Assembly: GCA_963383645.1 (NCBI GenBank)
Contig: OY726571.1
Coordinates: 83,505,388-83,569,387 of the forward strand
Direction of reading: 5' to 3'
DNA: 64,000 nucleotides
DNA from: Muscardinus avellanarius
Lineage: Eukaryota > Chordata > Mammalia > Rodentia > Gliridae
Every line of letters begins with the position of its first letter. Position 1 is the first letter of the stretch. The position numbers were made by a program, and so were the translations under genes. The notes beneath the pieces are model-generated. The model saw nothing but the letters and a program-made list of their open reading frames with translations, did not search any database and was not told where the DNA came from. This document shows positions 22,057-32,028 of this stretch, piece after piece.

Positions 22057-22113
22057 ATTAAAAACCCCAGTGATCGCTTTTGAATGCAGCAGCTTTTTTT
22101 TTTTAAGAATAAA
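22057..22113 (+). terminator. SERPINB1: Candidate SERPINB1 polyadenylation signals
   Basis: ATTAAA at 22057-22062 and AATAAA at 22108-22113 lie 200-250 nt after the stop codon. The human SERPINB1 3' UTR is longer than this as I recall, so a further site downstream (for example AATAAA at 23150-23155) may be used instead. The true end cannot be set from sequence alone. Confidence 0.45.
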
Positions 22114-22194
22114 TCAGATATATGGATTCTTGACAGTGTAGTTACTACCTATTGTACATTGAAATTGAGCTGGGTAGTCGCAAAGGAGGTAAAC

Positions 22195-22620
22195 ATCCGT
22201 CAGGTCATCAGAAAAAGCTGCTTTAATCAAACCCAGCACCTTCGGGTGAGGTCTGCCCACCTGTGGGGAAAGGACCAGTGACTGAGCAGCAAAGCCACGC
22301 AGGCGTACAGGGTCAGTCAGTAGTCCCGATCAGCAGACAGAGACTACCCTGTAGTCTCTCCATCAGTGGCGGAGAGGAAGTCAGGGTATTATATAGCCAG
22401 GCTTTGGGGTAGGTTTAGAATGCTGGTCCTCTTGCGACATCCATGATCTCGCGACCTCTGGCATCAGCCTCACAATGTCTGGAGTCTTGAGGCACCTGTA
22501 TTCTTGTGATATCTTCGCTTCTGTCTTCTGGGGTTCCACCTCCTGGCCCTGCTGTGGTGTCCCATGTGGGAAGGGGGAGACCCAACCTATCACCTATAAA
22601 AATCGCCACAGTCTCCTGAC
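22195..22620 (-). mobile_element. Solo-LTR-like sequence downstream of SERPINB1
   Basis: On the minus strand it has a TATATAA box (complement 22389-22395) and an ATTAAA polyadenylation-type signal (complement 22222-22227), 162 nt apart, in the order expected for an LTR U3-R-U5. No internal retroviral region adjoins it. LTR ends and target duplication were not confirmed. Confidence 0.42.
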
Positions 22621-23880
22621 AGCTATGGGAAAATGTGACTCTTTCCAAACTCACTTGTTTCTCAATGTGGAATGAGAATAAGGCAAACAGAGGAGATAAA
22701 ATCAATTTTATGTAAGTAAAGTAATAACAGCACTATTTAAATGAATGGACTCACAATAACAATTGCTAATTAATTTCCTTCATGTTTGCTGATATGAAAG
22801 CCTGTCATTTTTTTTACAGCTAGAATTTTAAAAGGTGTAATAGATAGCCACCCTGACTGTTAAAGGGGGATTGAAAACAGATAAGCAACTGAAATATTGG
22901 CGAATGCCCCACTAAGGGCCCCAGTTATGGAAACCATCTTGCCTTCCCTGCTGTTTCTCTTTTAGATCTGCAGGATTTGTATTCTGTTACAGCCCTCTAG
23001 TGTTTAAACTGTTCAATTAAAGAGACACCTACTCATAACCTGCATTCCCCTTTTTTGTTCTCCTTCCTGTATATGTGTTGGTGAGAAACATACAATAACA
23101 AATGAAGTCAATGGATAAGATTTAATAGGAACTTAGATAAATAAAGAAAAAATGTGTGAATTTTAAGGTCTGAGGAAGTGATCCATTAAAATAATTAAAT
23201 ACTGGGCTATCAATTTTAGTTTTTTCAAGAGAGACAAATATAATAAATAAACCCCCAAAAGTCAAAAGGATAGAAAATACAAAAGGTAGAATAAGAAATT
23301 CAAAGGAATTAGGAAGAAGATGCTTAGTAGGAGAAAAGAAGAAAAGAGATGGCATGACAGAATAATGTATAAAGTGCTAATATTCAAGTTGTTTATTTCA
23401 AAACAAAAGTTTATCTATCCACATAATTCTGCAACCCCACTCAAAGGCCAAGCAGGAAATAGAAGTCCACTGGTGGAGCTGCAAAAGTCCAAAGACAGAA
23501 GATCATGAAAGAAACTAGAGAAGCCATCAAGAGAGAGACAAAACACTCACAGAGATCTAGAGATAAACTGCGAAAGTCTGCAGAACACAGAGTGAGTCCT
23601 TCAGTGTGTTATGGAAAACAAAACGAAACAACCTGCCAGATCCTGGAAAAATAGCCTCTGACATGTCTTCGGACACACAAAAACAGAGGGTACAACATCA
23701 GCAGACTTCAAAGAAAAATTCTAATGAATGATTTTAATTCACAAGGAGTGCCAGAGTTGTAAGAAGAAAATAAAAAGCCAAAGAAATTGTCAATATTATA
23801 TATTTAAATGAACACCAACCATATATAATAGTAGTAAAATTATCTAAGGAGTTTCAAATACACACAGAAATAAGATAAGT
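22621..23880. other. AT-rich intergenic sequence, nothing recognised
   Basis: It could hold the distal SERPINB1 3' UTR and old repeat debris. No reading frame or repeat I can name. Confidence 0.4.
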
Positions 23881-23919
23881 GATAGACTAGATGTGGTGGT
23901 ACACATCTAGAGTCACAGC

Positions 23920-24520
23920 TATAGTTGCCCATGTGCTGGTGTTGGGAAAGGGCTTCAAAATGTAAAGGACCCTGCAGAGTTCCAGGCACCAAGGGTGATT
24001 AGCAAGAAAATAGAGGAAGCCCAGGGTCTTTTACTTTTTAATGATAAACTTCCCTAAGGATGTGGGGGAATGCTATGCGCCTTCAAGAGATTCCAGACTG
24101 GATAATCGATGAACACATTTTGGGGTGTAACAAAAGGCTTGGGGTTTGTACAGGAGACAGGGCAGGTCACAGGAAGGAATCCCACATCAAAGACTTGCCC
24201 TGGAGAAGGGGTTGATCTAGTCATGTCAGAAGATTACTTGGTAGAGCAAGATGAAAGACCATGTATCTATAAAAACTATTCTGTATCTAGAACCCCAGTG
24301 ACTTATTTTCAAGTCATCCCCCTATATCCCCCCACTTTGGGGTATAGGGCTTTACTTTCTGTTCTATCTTTCCATCTTCATAATAATAAAATTGCATAAA
24401 CTTACAGAATAAGAGTTTGGGCTATTATTTTCTACACAAAGCTCAGAACAAGAACCCGCAGCTACATCTCTTAATCTTATAGTTTGGGAGCCCAACAGGG
24501 CCCCTGTAACAGTCTCCCAC
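23920..24520 (+). mobile_element. Possible LTR-like fragment
   Basis: TATAAAAA (24268-24275) is followed 110 bp later by AATAAA (24385-24390), and the stretch ends near 'gtttgggagcccaacagggc', which resembles an LTR end. The left boundary is unclear. Confidence 0.33.
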
Positions 24521-24539
24521 GGTAACAGCCTAGGCTGAT

Positions 24540-24822
24540 CCTAGGAGGATCACTTGAGCTTGTGAGTTTAAGGCCAGCCTGGGAAATATGGAATGACCCT
24601 CCCCCCACAATTAAAAAAATAATAAAATAGCTGGGCATGATGACACAAACCTGTAATCTCAGTGTTTAGGAAGCTGATACAGGAGAATCAGTTTTGAGGC
24701 TGCTCTCAGAAACTTAGCAAAACCCTTAGCAACTCAGTGAGATTCTGCTTCAGAAAAAGGGCCCAGGGTGTAACTCAAAGGTAGAGCACCCCTGGGTTCA
24801 ACCCCCAGAACCAAAACCAAGT
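24540..24822 (+). mobile_element. MEN SINE, tandem with a partial older arm
   Basis: A partial B1-like arm (24540-24625) is followed by a full copy from 'agctgggcatgatgacacaa' (24629) to 'gggttcaacccccagaacc'. A (TAC/AAC/AAT)n tract follows to 24888. Confidence 0.75.
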
Positions 24823-24934
24823 GTTATTACTACTACTACTACTACTAACAACAACAACAATGATAATAGTAATAATAATAATGGTAATGAAGTTGGTGAA
24901 GGAAGTAGAACCAAATCCTCATTCTAAGATCCTT

Positions 24935-25010
24935 GAGCTGTGGGTGCAGCTCTGAGATAGAATACTTAGCAGGCTTGAGGTCCTGAGTTCCATCCTCAGC
25001 ACCAAGAAAG
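24935..25010 (+). mobile_element. ID-like monomer
   Basis: 'gtgggtgcagctctgagata' to 'ttccatcctcagcaccaaga', with an A-rich tail adjoining the composite element. Confidence 0.65.
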
Positions 25011-25089
25011 AAAAAGAAAAAAAAAAAATCTCTCAGTTCTTTGCATGGTTTGGGATGAAAATAAAGTATAATTACACATACTTTAGATT

Positions 25090-25446
25090 TTCTTTTCTTT
25101 TTTTAAATTTAATATATTTTTATTGGTGCATTGTAGTCAAACATCTCAATGGAATACAAGACTTGTGAGGATATCCAAGCACACATCATCCAATTAGCCT
25201 TTATCCAATCCCCATCCCATTGGCTCCCCCTCCCTCAATCCCATGCTTGATTTAGTGATTGACTTTGATATATTTGTTTAAGCACATCATGTGCTTTAAA
25301 GAGATTACATCTTTCCCATCCCATTCCCTCTGATAGGTCACCTTAATTGCTCCTTCATAGGGCCCTTTCTTCAACTAGATTTCCTCCTATTACTCATTTC
25401 TTCCTAGTTTTTGCATATTAGGGAAAGCATCTGATTATTTTCTGTG
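25090..25446 (-). mobile_element. LINE-1 3' end (3' part of the composite element)
   Basis: Colinear with the L1 tail at 9190-9740: both share 'tattggtgcattgtagtca', 'aagcacacatca' and 'tgcatattaggga' in order. On the minus strand it ends in ACAATGCACCAATAAAAA and an A-rich tail. Homology stops sharply near 25446, where the VNTR side begins. Confidence 0.75.
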
Positions 25447-25458
25447 ATATTTCTCTGT

Positions 25459-26425
25459 GGATGCTGCAATCCAGGCTTTGATCCCACTCTCGAAGGCCCC
25501 AACACTGGCCTTGCCGCTCGGCAGGCTCCAATCCCGGCCTCAGCAGCCCCAGAACCGGCCATGCCTCATGGCAGGATCTGATCCTGACCTCGCTGGCCCT
25601 GGCACCAGCCTTACCACCTGGCAGACTCTGATCCTGGCCTCACTGGCTCCAGCACCAGCCTTGCCTCATGGCAGACTCTGATCCTGGCTTATGAGGCCCC
25701 AGCACCAGCCTTGCCTTAAGGCAGGCTCCTATCCCGGCCTTGCTGGCTCCAGCACTGGCCTCGCCGCATGGCAGGCTCTGATCCCAGCTTCAGAGGCTCC
25801 AGCACTGGCCTTGCCTCACAGCAGACTCCTATCCCAGCCTCACTGGCCCCGGCACCAGCCAAATTCCTCGGCAGGCTCTGATCCCAACTCACTGGCTCCA
25901 GCAATGCCCTTACCCCTCAGCAGGCTCCCATCCTGCCTTGCTGGCCCTGGCACCAGCCTCACCCCTTGGCAGGCTCCGATCCTGGCCTCGGACGCCCCAG
26001 TACCAGCCTTGCCTTAAGGCAGGCTTCTATTCCAGCCTTGCTGGCCCTGGCACTGGCCTCACTGCTCGGTAGGCTCTGATCCTGGCCTCAAAAGCCCCAA
26101 CATTGGCCATGCCTCATGGCGGGCTCAGATCCCAGCCTCGCTAACCCCAGCACGACCTTGCCTCTTGGCAGGCTCTGATCCTGGTCTCTAAGGCCCCAGC
26201 ACCGGCCTCACCATGTGGCAGGCTCTGATCCCAGCCTCGCTGGCCCCAGCACAGGCCTTGCCTTAAGGCAGGCTCCTTTCCCAGTCTCGCTGGCCCCAGC
26301 ACTGGCCTCACCACATGGCAGGCTCTGATCCCAGCCTCACTGGCCCCAGCACTGGCCTCACCACCCGGCAGGCTCCTATTCTGGCCTCAGAGACCCCGGC
26401 ACCATCCTTGCTGTGCAGCGGGCTC
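25459..26425. repeat. GC-rich 50-bp VNTR, about 19 copies
   Basis: The unit on the + strand contains GGCAGGCTCTGATCC, then a variable TGGCCTCGCTGG-like part, then CCAGCACTGGCCTTGCC and a variable link such as TCAT, TTAAG or ACAT. Copies diverge by scattered substitutions, mostly at CpG sites. Frame-spanning ORFs here arise because 50-bp units rarely carry stops; they are not genes. Confidence 0.85.
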
Positions 26426-26481
26426 TTGTCTCTGTCACTGTGAGCAGGTTGTCTAGAGATGTTTCCTTTCTTCTTTCTTTT

Positions 26482-26690
26482 TTTTCTTTTTTTTTTTTTT
26501 TTGGTGGTACTGGGGTTCCTGGAAACCTTTCTACCCCTGGGTTACACTCCTAGAGACCCATTTTTTATATTTTTATTTGGAAACAGGGTCTCTTAAGCCA
26601 GCGAGGCTGGCTTCAAACTTGCCCGATCCTCCTGTCTCTACTTCCCAAGCGCGGGGATTATAGCATGCACCACCACGCCTGGTGTTCTTC
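26482..26690 (-). mobile_element. B-type MEN SINE inside the composite element
   Basis: Poly-T followed by 'ggtggtactggggttcctgg', then the reverse complement of the B1-like arm ending 'caccaccacgcctgg'. It interrupts the boundary between the VNTR and the downstream module, so it is younger than the composite. Confidence 0.85.
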
Positions 26691-26703
26691 CATTTTTTTT
26701 TTT

Positions 26704-27990
26704 TTAATATGAGAAAGCAGTACATGTCTTTTGCAAAAGCTGGGACCCCGAATACCTACTGACAATGAATTTTGTCTCCTCTCCGAAGGCAGAGGCCCAC
26801 AGCTTCACTTCAGAGAGCAGGTTCTGCGGCTCCATGTGCACCCTGGCCTCCAGCACTGCACAGAGGAGCACAGTGGCCATGAGGGCTGATGTCTCCAAGA
26901 ACACACAGCATGGAGGCCCAACTCAGCTATGTGGAACTCCCTCTGATACACCCCAAACTTTTTTTTTTTTACCACTTAGCATGTTGTCCAGAATTCCTGA
27001 GCATGTGTGGCAGGAGCAGTCTACTTTTGGGGAGATTTCCTCAAAAGTTCAAGGTGGATTGGACTGGATCTGTCTGCCCCTCCAAATACTGGTCACCACC
27101 ACTGCCGCTACTGCCACCACCATCTCCGTTTTCTCCTGAACACCTTTCCCACACAGCATGTTTTCCAGAATTCCCGAGCATGTGCAGCAGTAGCAATCTA
27201 CCTTTGGGAAAATTTCTTTAAAATTTTAAGGTGGATTGGATTGGATCTCTGCCTCTCCCAAATATTAACCTCCACTGCCACTACCACTGCCATCTCGGTT
27301 CTCTTCTGAGCACCTTTTTCACACAGCATGCTGTCCTAGATTCCTGAGCATGTGCAGTGGTAGCATTCTACCTTTGGGGAGATTTCTTCAAAAGATCCAG
27401 GTGGATTGGATCAGATCTCTGCCTCTCCCAAATACTGGCTGCCATCACCGCTGCTGCCACCACCATCTCAGTTCTCTTCCAAACACTTTTCCCACACAGC
27501 ATGTTATCCAGAATTCCTGAGCATGCATGGCAGTAGCATTCTACCTTTGGGGAGATTTCTTCAAAAGAACAAGGTGGATTGGATCAGATCTCTGCCTCTC
27601 CCAAATACTGACTGCCGCCGCCTTCCTCCTGGTTCTTTGCTGAGCACCTTCCTTACATGTTATGATGTCCAGAATTCTTAAGCCTGTGTGGCAGGAGCAG
27701 TCCCCCTTCATGAAGATTTTTTTTTCCAAAAGTTCAAGGTGGATTGGATAGGATTTGTCTGCATCTCCCGAATCCTGGCTGCCACCGCCGCCCTCTCTAA
27801 TATTTTTTAATAAGAGAAGACAGTATGTGTGTTTTGAAAAGGTTGTGAGACCCGACACTCAGCAGCAATGAATTTTATTTCCCCTCCAAGAGCGAAGACC
27901 CACAGCCTCACCGCATGGAGAAGGATCTGCTGTTCTGAGCACATCCCAGCCCCCAGAGCAGCATAGAGGAGTGAGGTGGCCAGGCACACT
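26704..27990 (-). repeat. Tandem units of about 170 bp with flanking duplicated modules
   Basis: The anchor 'catgttgtccagaattcctg' and variants recurs near 26980, 27159, 27328, 27500 and 27657. Each is followed by 'ctacctttggggagatttc' and 'aaggtggattgga'. A different module, with 'atgaattttgtctcc' or 'atgaattttatttcc' at its core, flanks the array on both sides (26704-26900 and 27805-27990). The arrangement recalls L1 5'-UTR promoter monomers. Confidence 0.75.
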
Positions 27991-28386
27991 GAGTTCCCCA
28001 GGATGCGTAGCTGGGCTTCCCGCCTGGCACTGCTGGGCTCCCTGCACCATGTCCGGATTATTTTTCTTACAAGTTATGTTGTTAAGAGTCTTTTTCTCTA
28101 ATCTCTTCTGGGATGTTCTTCCAAAAATAACTTTTCTTGCATGGCAGGCACCTCCTTGCCATCTTACTTCTAGTTCCACCATTATTCACTCTCTCTCCTG
28201 TATTCTAGATAGGAAATCATGGCTGGAAGTGCCTCCTTAAGTTATCCCAATCAAATATTAAACCAAAATCTGGTGTCCAGGGTTTCTCCGAGGAATGCTG
28301 TCCTTTTCGGCGGCCACAGTCTCCACTGCGCCCGCAGCCGCCGCCATCTTAAAATGAGGTAGAAAGTTTTCTTCGTACTTTAGATT

Positions 28387-28606
28387 CTGATAGGCCCAAG
28401 ATGCATGCTTCAATGTCTACGATAACTGTTAAAAGAATAGTGCAAGCATTTATAACTCCTAAACTTGACCAAAGAGGAACAAAAAGTAATAATCCAAAAG
28501 AATGGGCTTCACAAATAGTAAGATGATATGTGAAACTCAAAATATTTAAGTAATCACTTAAAATATAGATTGACTAAATGTTTCAGTTAAGAAACAGAGA
28601 TGGAGC
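28387..28606. other. Short unique intergenic sequence
   Basis: Flank of the composite element. No feature recognised. Confidence 0.4.
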
Positions 28607-28775
28607 AGAGCATGGTGGTCCATGCCTGTCATTCCAGTACTTGGGAGGCTTAGACAGGAGATCAAAGTTTGAAGGTTCAAGGCCAGCCTCAGCATCTTAG
28701 CCAGACTGATTCAAAATAAAAAATGAAAAGGGATGAAGGTGTGCTCAGAGGCAGAGTGTCCCTGGGTTCAATCAA
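28607..28775 (+). mobile_element. A-type MEN SINE
   Basis: 'gagcatggtggtccatgcct' to 'gtccctgggttcaatc'. Moderately diverged. Confidence 0.75.
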
Positions 28776-28837
28776 GCTGATTCCAATCTCATTTGATTTC
28801 TTTTCTTTTGTTTTTCCTCCTTTATTTTTTTCCTCTT

Positions 28838-29012
28838 ATAGTACTAGGAATTGAATCCAGGGTCATTCTACATCTGAGCTACAACTCCAGCCTTATTTTA
28901 TTTATTTTTTAATTTTTAAAGCAGGATCTGACTAAGTTGAGACCTTTCTAAGTTACTGAGGCTGGCCGGGAGCCTGCGATCCTCCTGTCCCAACCTCCCA
29001 AGTACTGGGTTT
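28838..29012 (-). mobile_element. A-type MEN SINE
   Basis: 'tagtactaggaattgaatcc' to 'caacctcccaagtactgggt'. Diverged, with the 5' end truncated. Confidence 0.75.
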
Positions 29013-29472
29013 GACTCCTTTGATTTCTAAAGCTAAACAGGGTCAGGCCTAGTTAGTACTTCAATGGAATAAATCAACCTCCCATCATGAGCTGGAGCTC
29101 TTGTGTTTCACCCTGACCAGAAGGAGGAGAAATATATTCTAAGCTATTCGAAGAGGTTCTTGCACTTCAAATGAATGTTGTCCTTTTACATTCTGCTGGG
29201 CATTTTTAATTTTTTTTGTGTGTGTGGTACTCCATCTGCGATGCATTTTGGCCGATCACAAATGAAACATTGATACTTTCACAATCTCCCACACAGTTGC
29301 ACTTGACAAGGCAGAACCCAACTTGATTGAAAATAGTAAATGGCCTTTCAGTAGAATCTGCTGCGTTATTTTTCCGCATCACTAATTCAACAGCCCATCC
29401 CCCCTCAGCATCACTGCCAAGAACTGAGATTGCTAAAAACAAGCACAGGAACAAACAAAAACCTTCACTTCT

Positions 29473-29552
29473 GGGCCTGGAGGTAGCGCTCAGTGGTAAA
29501 GCACGTGCTTAGCATAGATAAGGCCTCAGGTTCAAGCCTTGGCACAGCAGTA
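29473..29552 (+). mobile_element. Full-length ID-like monomer
   Basis: 'gggcctggaggtagcgctca', 'gtggtaaagcacgtgcttag', 'ggttcaagccttggcaca'. It retains tRNA-like A and B boxes but no intact acceptor stem. Confidence 0.7.
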
Positions 29553-30849
29553 AATAAAATAAAATACCAACAGCTCAGGACCAAGGAACAAGCTGTTATA
29601 CTTCACCCTTGGAGAGGTAGCTGATTCATAAACATCCACAGATTATAAATTATAAATGCGTTTCTACGACTGACTTCTCAGGCTCTCACCACATATATTT
29701 AAAGTGACAGAGCACAGGAGCCAGGAAGACTTTCTGATCTGACAGCCCAGACAGCAGCTGCTGTGCTGGTGGCTGGATCCACGGGTGTGGCTAGAGTAGC
29801 CAGTGCATGGAGTGACTCGCACTTAGGGCGTGACATCTCACATGTTTCATGGAACAAAGGTGATTTTCTAGGGCACAGGAGATACAATTAAAAATAAAAA
29901 GCTATGCGTTGCAAGAGGAAGCGGATATTACTGAAAGCCGTTTTCAAAGCCTTCTTGCACCAATTCTTCCTTCATTTTGTACAGACTGTTACAACAAATC
30001 CTGTTGAGATTTCACCTCAGCAGATAAATAGTCCTCTGGATGTTAAAAATGTCAGTATTTCAGCATTGCACAATATTTTTAAAAAACAAGTTTTAAGAGG
30101 ACGAAGATGTACCCCAAAATTTGGTTTTCTGAGCAAAACTGATTCTTTAGTTGGACATGTTTGTAAAATCAGGTAAGGTCCTCCTCCCCCACTGATTTTC
30201 AGGTTAATCCAGATGTTTTCTATCAAGGCAAAACAGTGGAAATTGACATTCTTTGCCTGATTTTGCATGGCACATCTATATAAGAAGATTAAAATTTATG
30301 TGCTTTTCAGTTCACTCATTTCTTACTGTATCTCATCATCCCTACATCGCTTGGTGCTGTTGCTTTATGAACTAATTTTTAATTAATTAATACTTTTCAG
30401 TCCTTGTGGGCTTTGTTTTTAGTTAGTCATTTTAGGTCCAGAAATACTGCTAATCTGAAACAGGCAGGTCTTCCATACTGAAGGTGAGCGCTCTTCTGTT
30501 GAAGAGTCATGACAGCGTGCATGAGACATCTCTTAAGACTGTTCAGATAAATGCTCTTTGTTCTCGCTTCAGATTGCCTTTTTAAATTAATATATATACA
30601 CCATGTATTATGTGCTAAGCTCTGTACTGGGCCCCATGGATGCAACAATGAACCAAACAAACAAAATCCCTGGTCTCCAGTAGTTTGTATCTAGTTCACA
30701 AAACCACTCTTCAGTGGCTGATGTGGCTAACTGACTCCTTGGTTAACACTGCAATTTGGTACCCATCAATGAAGGGTTGTTTTCAAAGTCAAGTGCCAAC
30801 ATTGTGGAAAGCTATGTCCTCTATGTTACATAGTAAATTAGCATTGTAT
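29553..30849. other. Intergenic, mostly unrecognised
   Basis: It contains a 90-codon ORF at 29904-30176 (+, starts MRCKRKRILL) with no recognisable domain. Nothing else stands out. Confidence 0.4.
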
Positions 30850-31175
30850 GTGTCTTAGTCTGTTTTCTGTTGATGTAATAAAATGCCTGAGACTGGATAA
30901 AGGAAAAAGTTTACAGGTTCATGGTTCTGGAGGCTAGAGGTCCAAGAGCACAACATAAACATCCGCTCATCATCTGGCTCTAATATGGTAGAGGGCATCA
31001 CAGGATGAGACAGAGCAAGCGTGCTAGCTTGGCTCTCTCTTCCCATAAAGCCACCAGTGACATCATGGGTCCTCACCCTCATGGCCTCATCCAATCCTGA
31101 TTGTTTCCCCAAAGCCCCACCTCCAAATGCCACCCAACATAAATTTCCAACACATTAAAAACATAGCCCTGGATA
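30850..31175 (-). mobile_element. MaLR-type LTR fragment
   Basis: Antisense hallmarks: 'tgtcttagtctgttttctgt', 'ggttcatggttctggaggct', 'cccaaagccccacctccaaa'. Confidence 0.7.
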
Positions 31176-31249
31176 AAGCTGGTTTCTAGTTATCTAGATA
31201 TCAGTGTGTATATACTGATAGCTATGTCCCCTTCTAGGTATACTTACTG

Positions 31250-31590
31250 TCATGGTTTATATTTAAGATGTCCCCCAGGTCTCATGTAGTAGATGGCAGC
31301 CATATTGGGAGGCAGAACTTGGTTTCTAGGGAGGGGTTCCTGGGGCCATGGCAGGTGGACAATGTTTTTCTAGACAGCTGCTGCAGCTCACTGGTGCCCT
31401 GAGCTGACACGTGATCTCACCCTCTCTCTCTGCTCCCTACCGTGATGCCCTGAGGACCTGCAGCCCCAGCTCCTGCTGGAGGCAGGCCTAACATGGTCTG
31501 AAATCTCCAGAACAATGAGAGAACAAACTTCTTCCTCTTAACTTTTGCATATCAGATGTTTGTGTCACAGTAGTAAGAATGCTGATTAAA
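31250..31590 (+). mobile_element. MaLR-type LTR
   Basis: Begins 'tgtcatggtttatatttaag' and ends 'cacagtagtaagaatgctga', the start and end wording of rodent MaLR LTRs. Confidence 0.65.
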
Positions 31591-31594
31591 ATGT

Positions 31595-32028
31595 TTGCGG
31601 GGCATGGTGGTGCATGCCTGTAATCCCAGTACCCAGGCAGCTAAGACAGGAGGATCACAGGTTTGAAGTCAGCCTCATCAACTTAGTGAGACCCAGGAAG
31701 AAGGAGGAGGAGGAGGAGGAGGAGGAGAAGGAGGAGGAGGAGGAGAAGGAAAGAGGAGGTGGGGAAGGAGGAGAAGGGCTGAGGATATAGCTCAGAGGTA
31801 CAATGTCCCTGGGTTTAATTCCCAGTACTATGCTGGACTTGTAATCCCCATGCTTGGGAGGCGGAGACAGGAGGATCGCGCAGGTTCAAAGCCAGCCGCA
31901 CTGGTTTAAGGGACCCTGTTTCTAAATAAAAAATATAAAATAGGTCTGGGAGTGTAGCCCAGAGGTAAAAGGGCTTCCAGGAACCCCAGTACCACCCCCC
32001 AAAAAAGTGTTAATTCCCAGCACCAAAA
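31595..32028 (+). mobile_element. Nested MEN SINEs around a (GGA)n tract
   Basis: The outer A-type copy has its linker replaced by (GGA)n (31694-31750). A 5'-truncated B-type copy (about 31832-31998) follows. The repeated TTAATTCCCAG (31815-31825 and about 32010) looks like its target duplication. Confidence 0.75.

Larger units (their letters stand above)
25079..28386 (-). mobile_element. Composite non-LTR retroelement (5' YY1-like start, tandem array, VNTR, L1 3' end)
   Basis: Read on the minus strand, the order is as follows. A 5' end near 28375 has AAGATGGCGGC (complement 28340-28350), a YY1-type motif typical of L1 promoters. Single-copy sequence follows to about 27990, then a 185-bp module (27805-27990). 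Next come about five tandem units of 157-179 bp (26950-27790), a second copy of the module (26704-26900), an inserted younger SINE, and a GC-rich 50-bp VNTR (25459-26425). Last comes about 350 bp of L1 3' end and an A-rich tail. A perfect 11-bp direct repeat TACTTTAGATT flanks it (25079-25089 and 28376-28386), so it inserted as one unit through target-primed reverse transcription. No coding potential is evident. It is either a non-autonomous composite family comparable in plan to SVA, or an L1 whose ORFs are replaced by the VNTR. Confidence 0.75.

Noticed and set aside
25457..26017. ORFs of 62-108 codons in the VNTR
   Set aside because: Chance frames across a 50-bp repeat. Frames shift between units and the peptide has no known family.
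29473..29552. Possible tRNA-Ala gene
   Set aside because: The sequence keeps A and B box-like parts but lacks a proper acceptor stem and has an A-rich tail. It is an ID-type SINE.
29904..30176. 90-codon ORF starting MRCKRKRILL as a possible small gene
   Set aside because: No recognisable domain, promoter, splice site or neighbouring exon. Length is within chance for AT-rich sequence.
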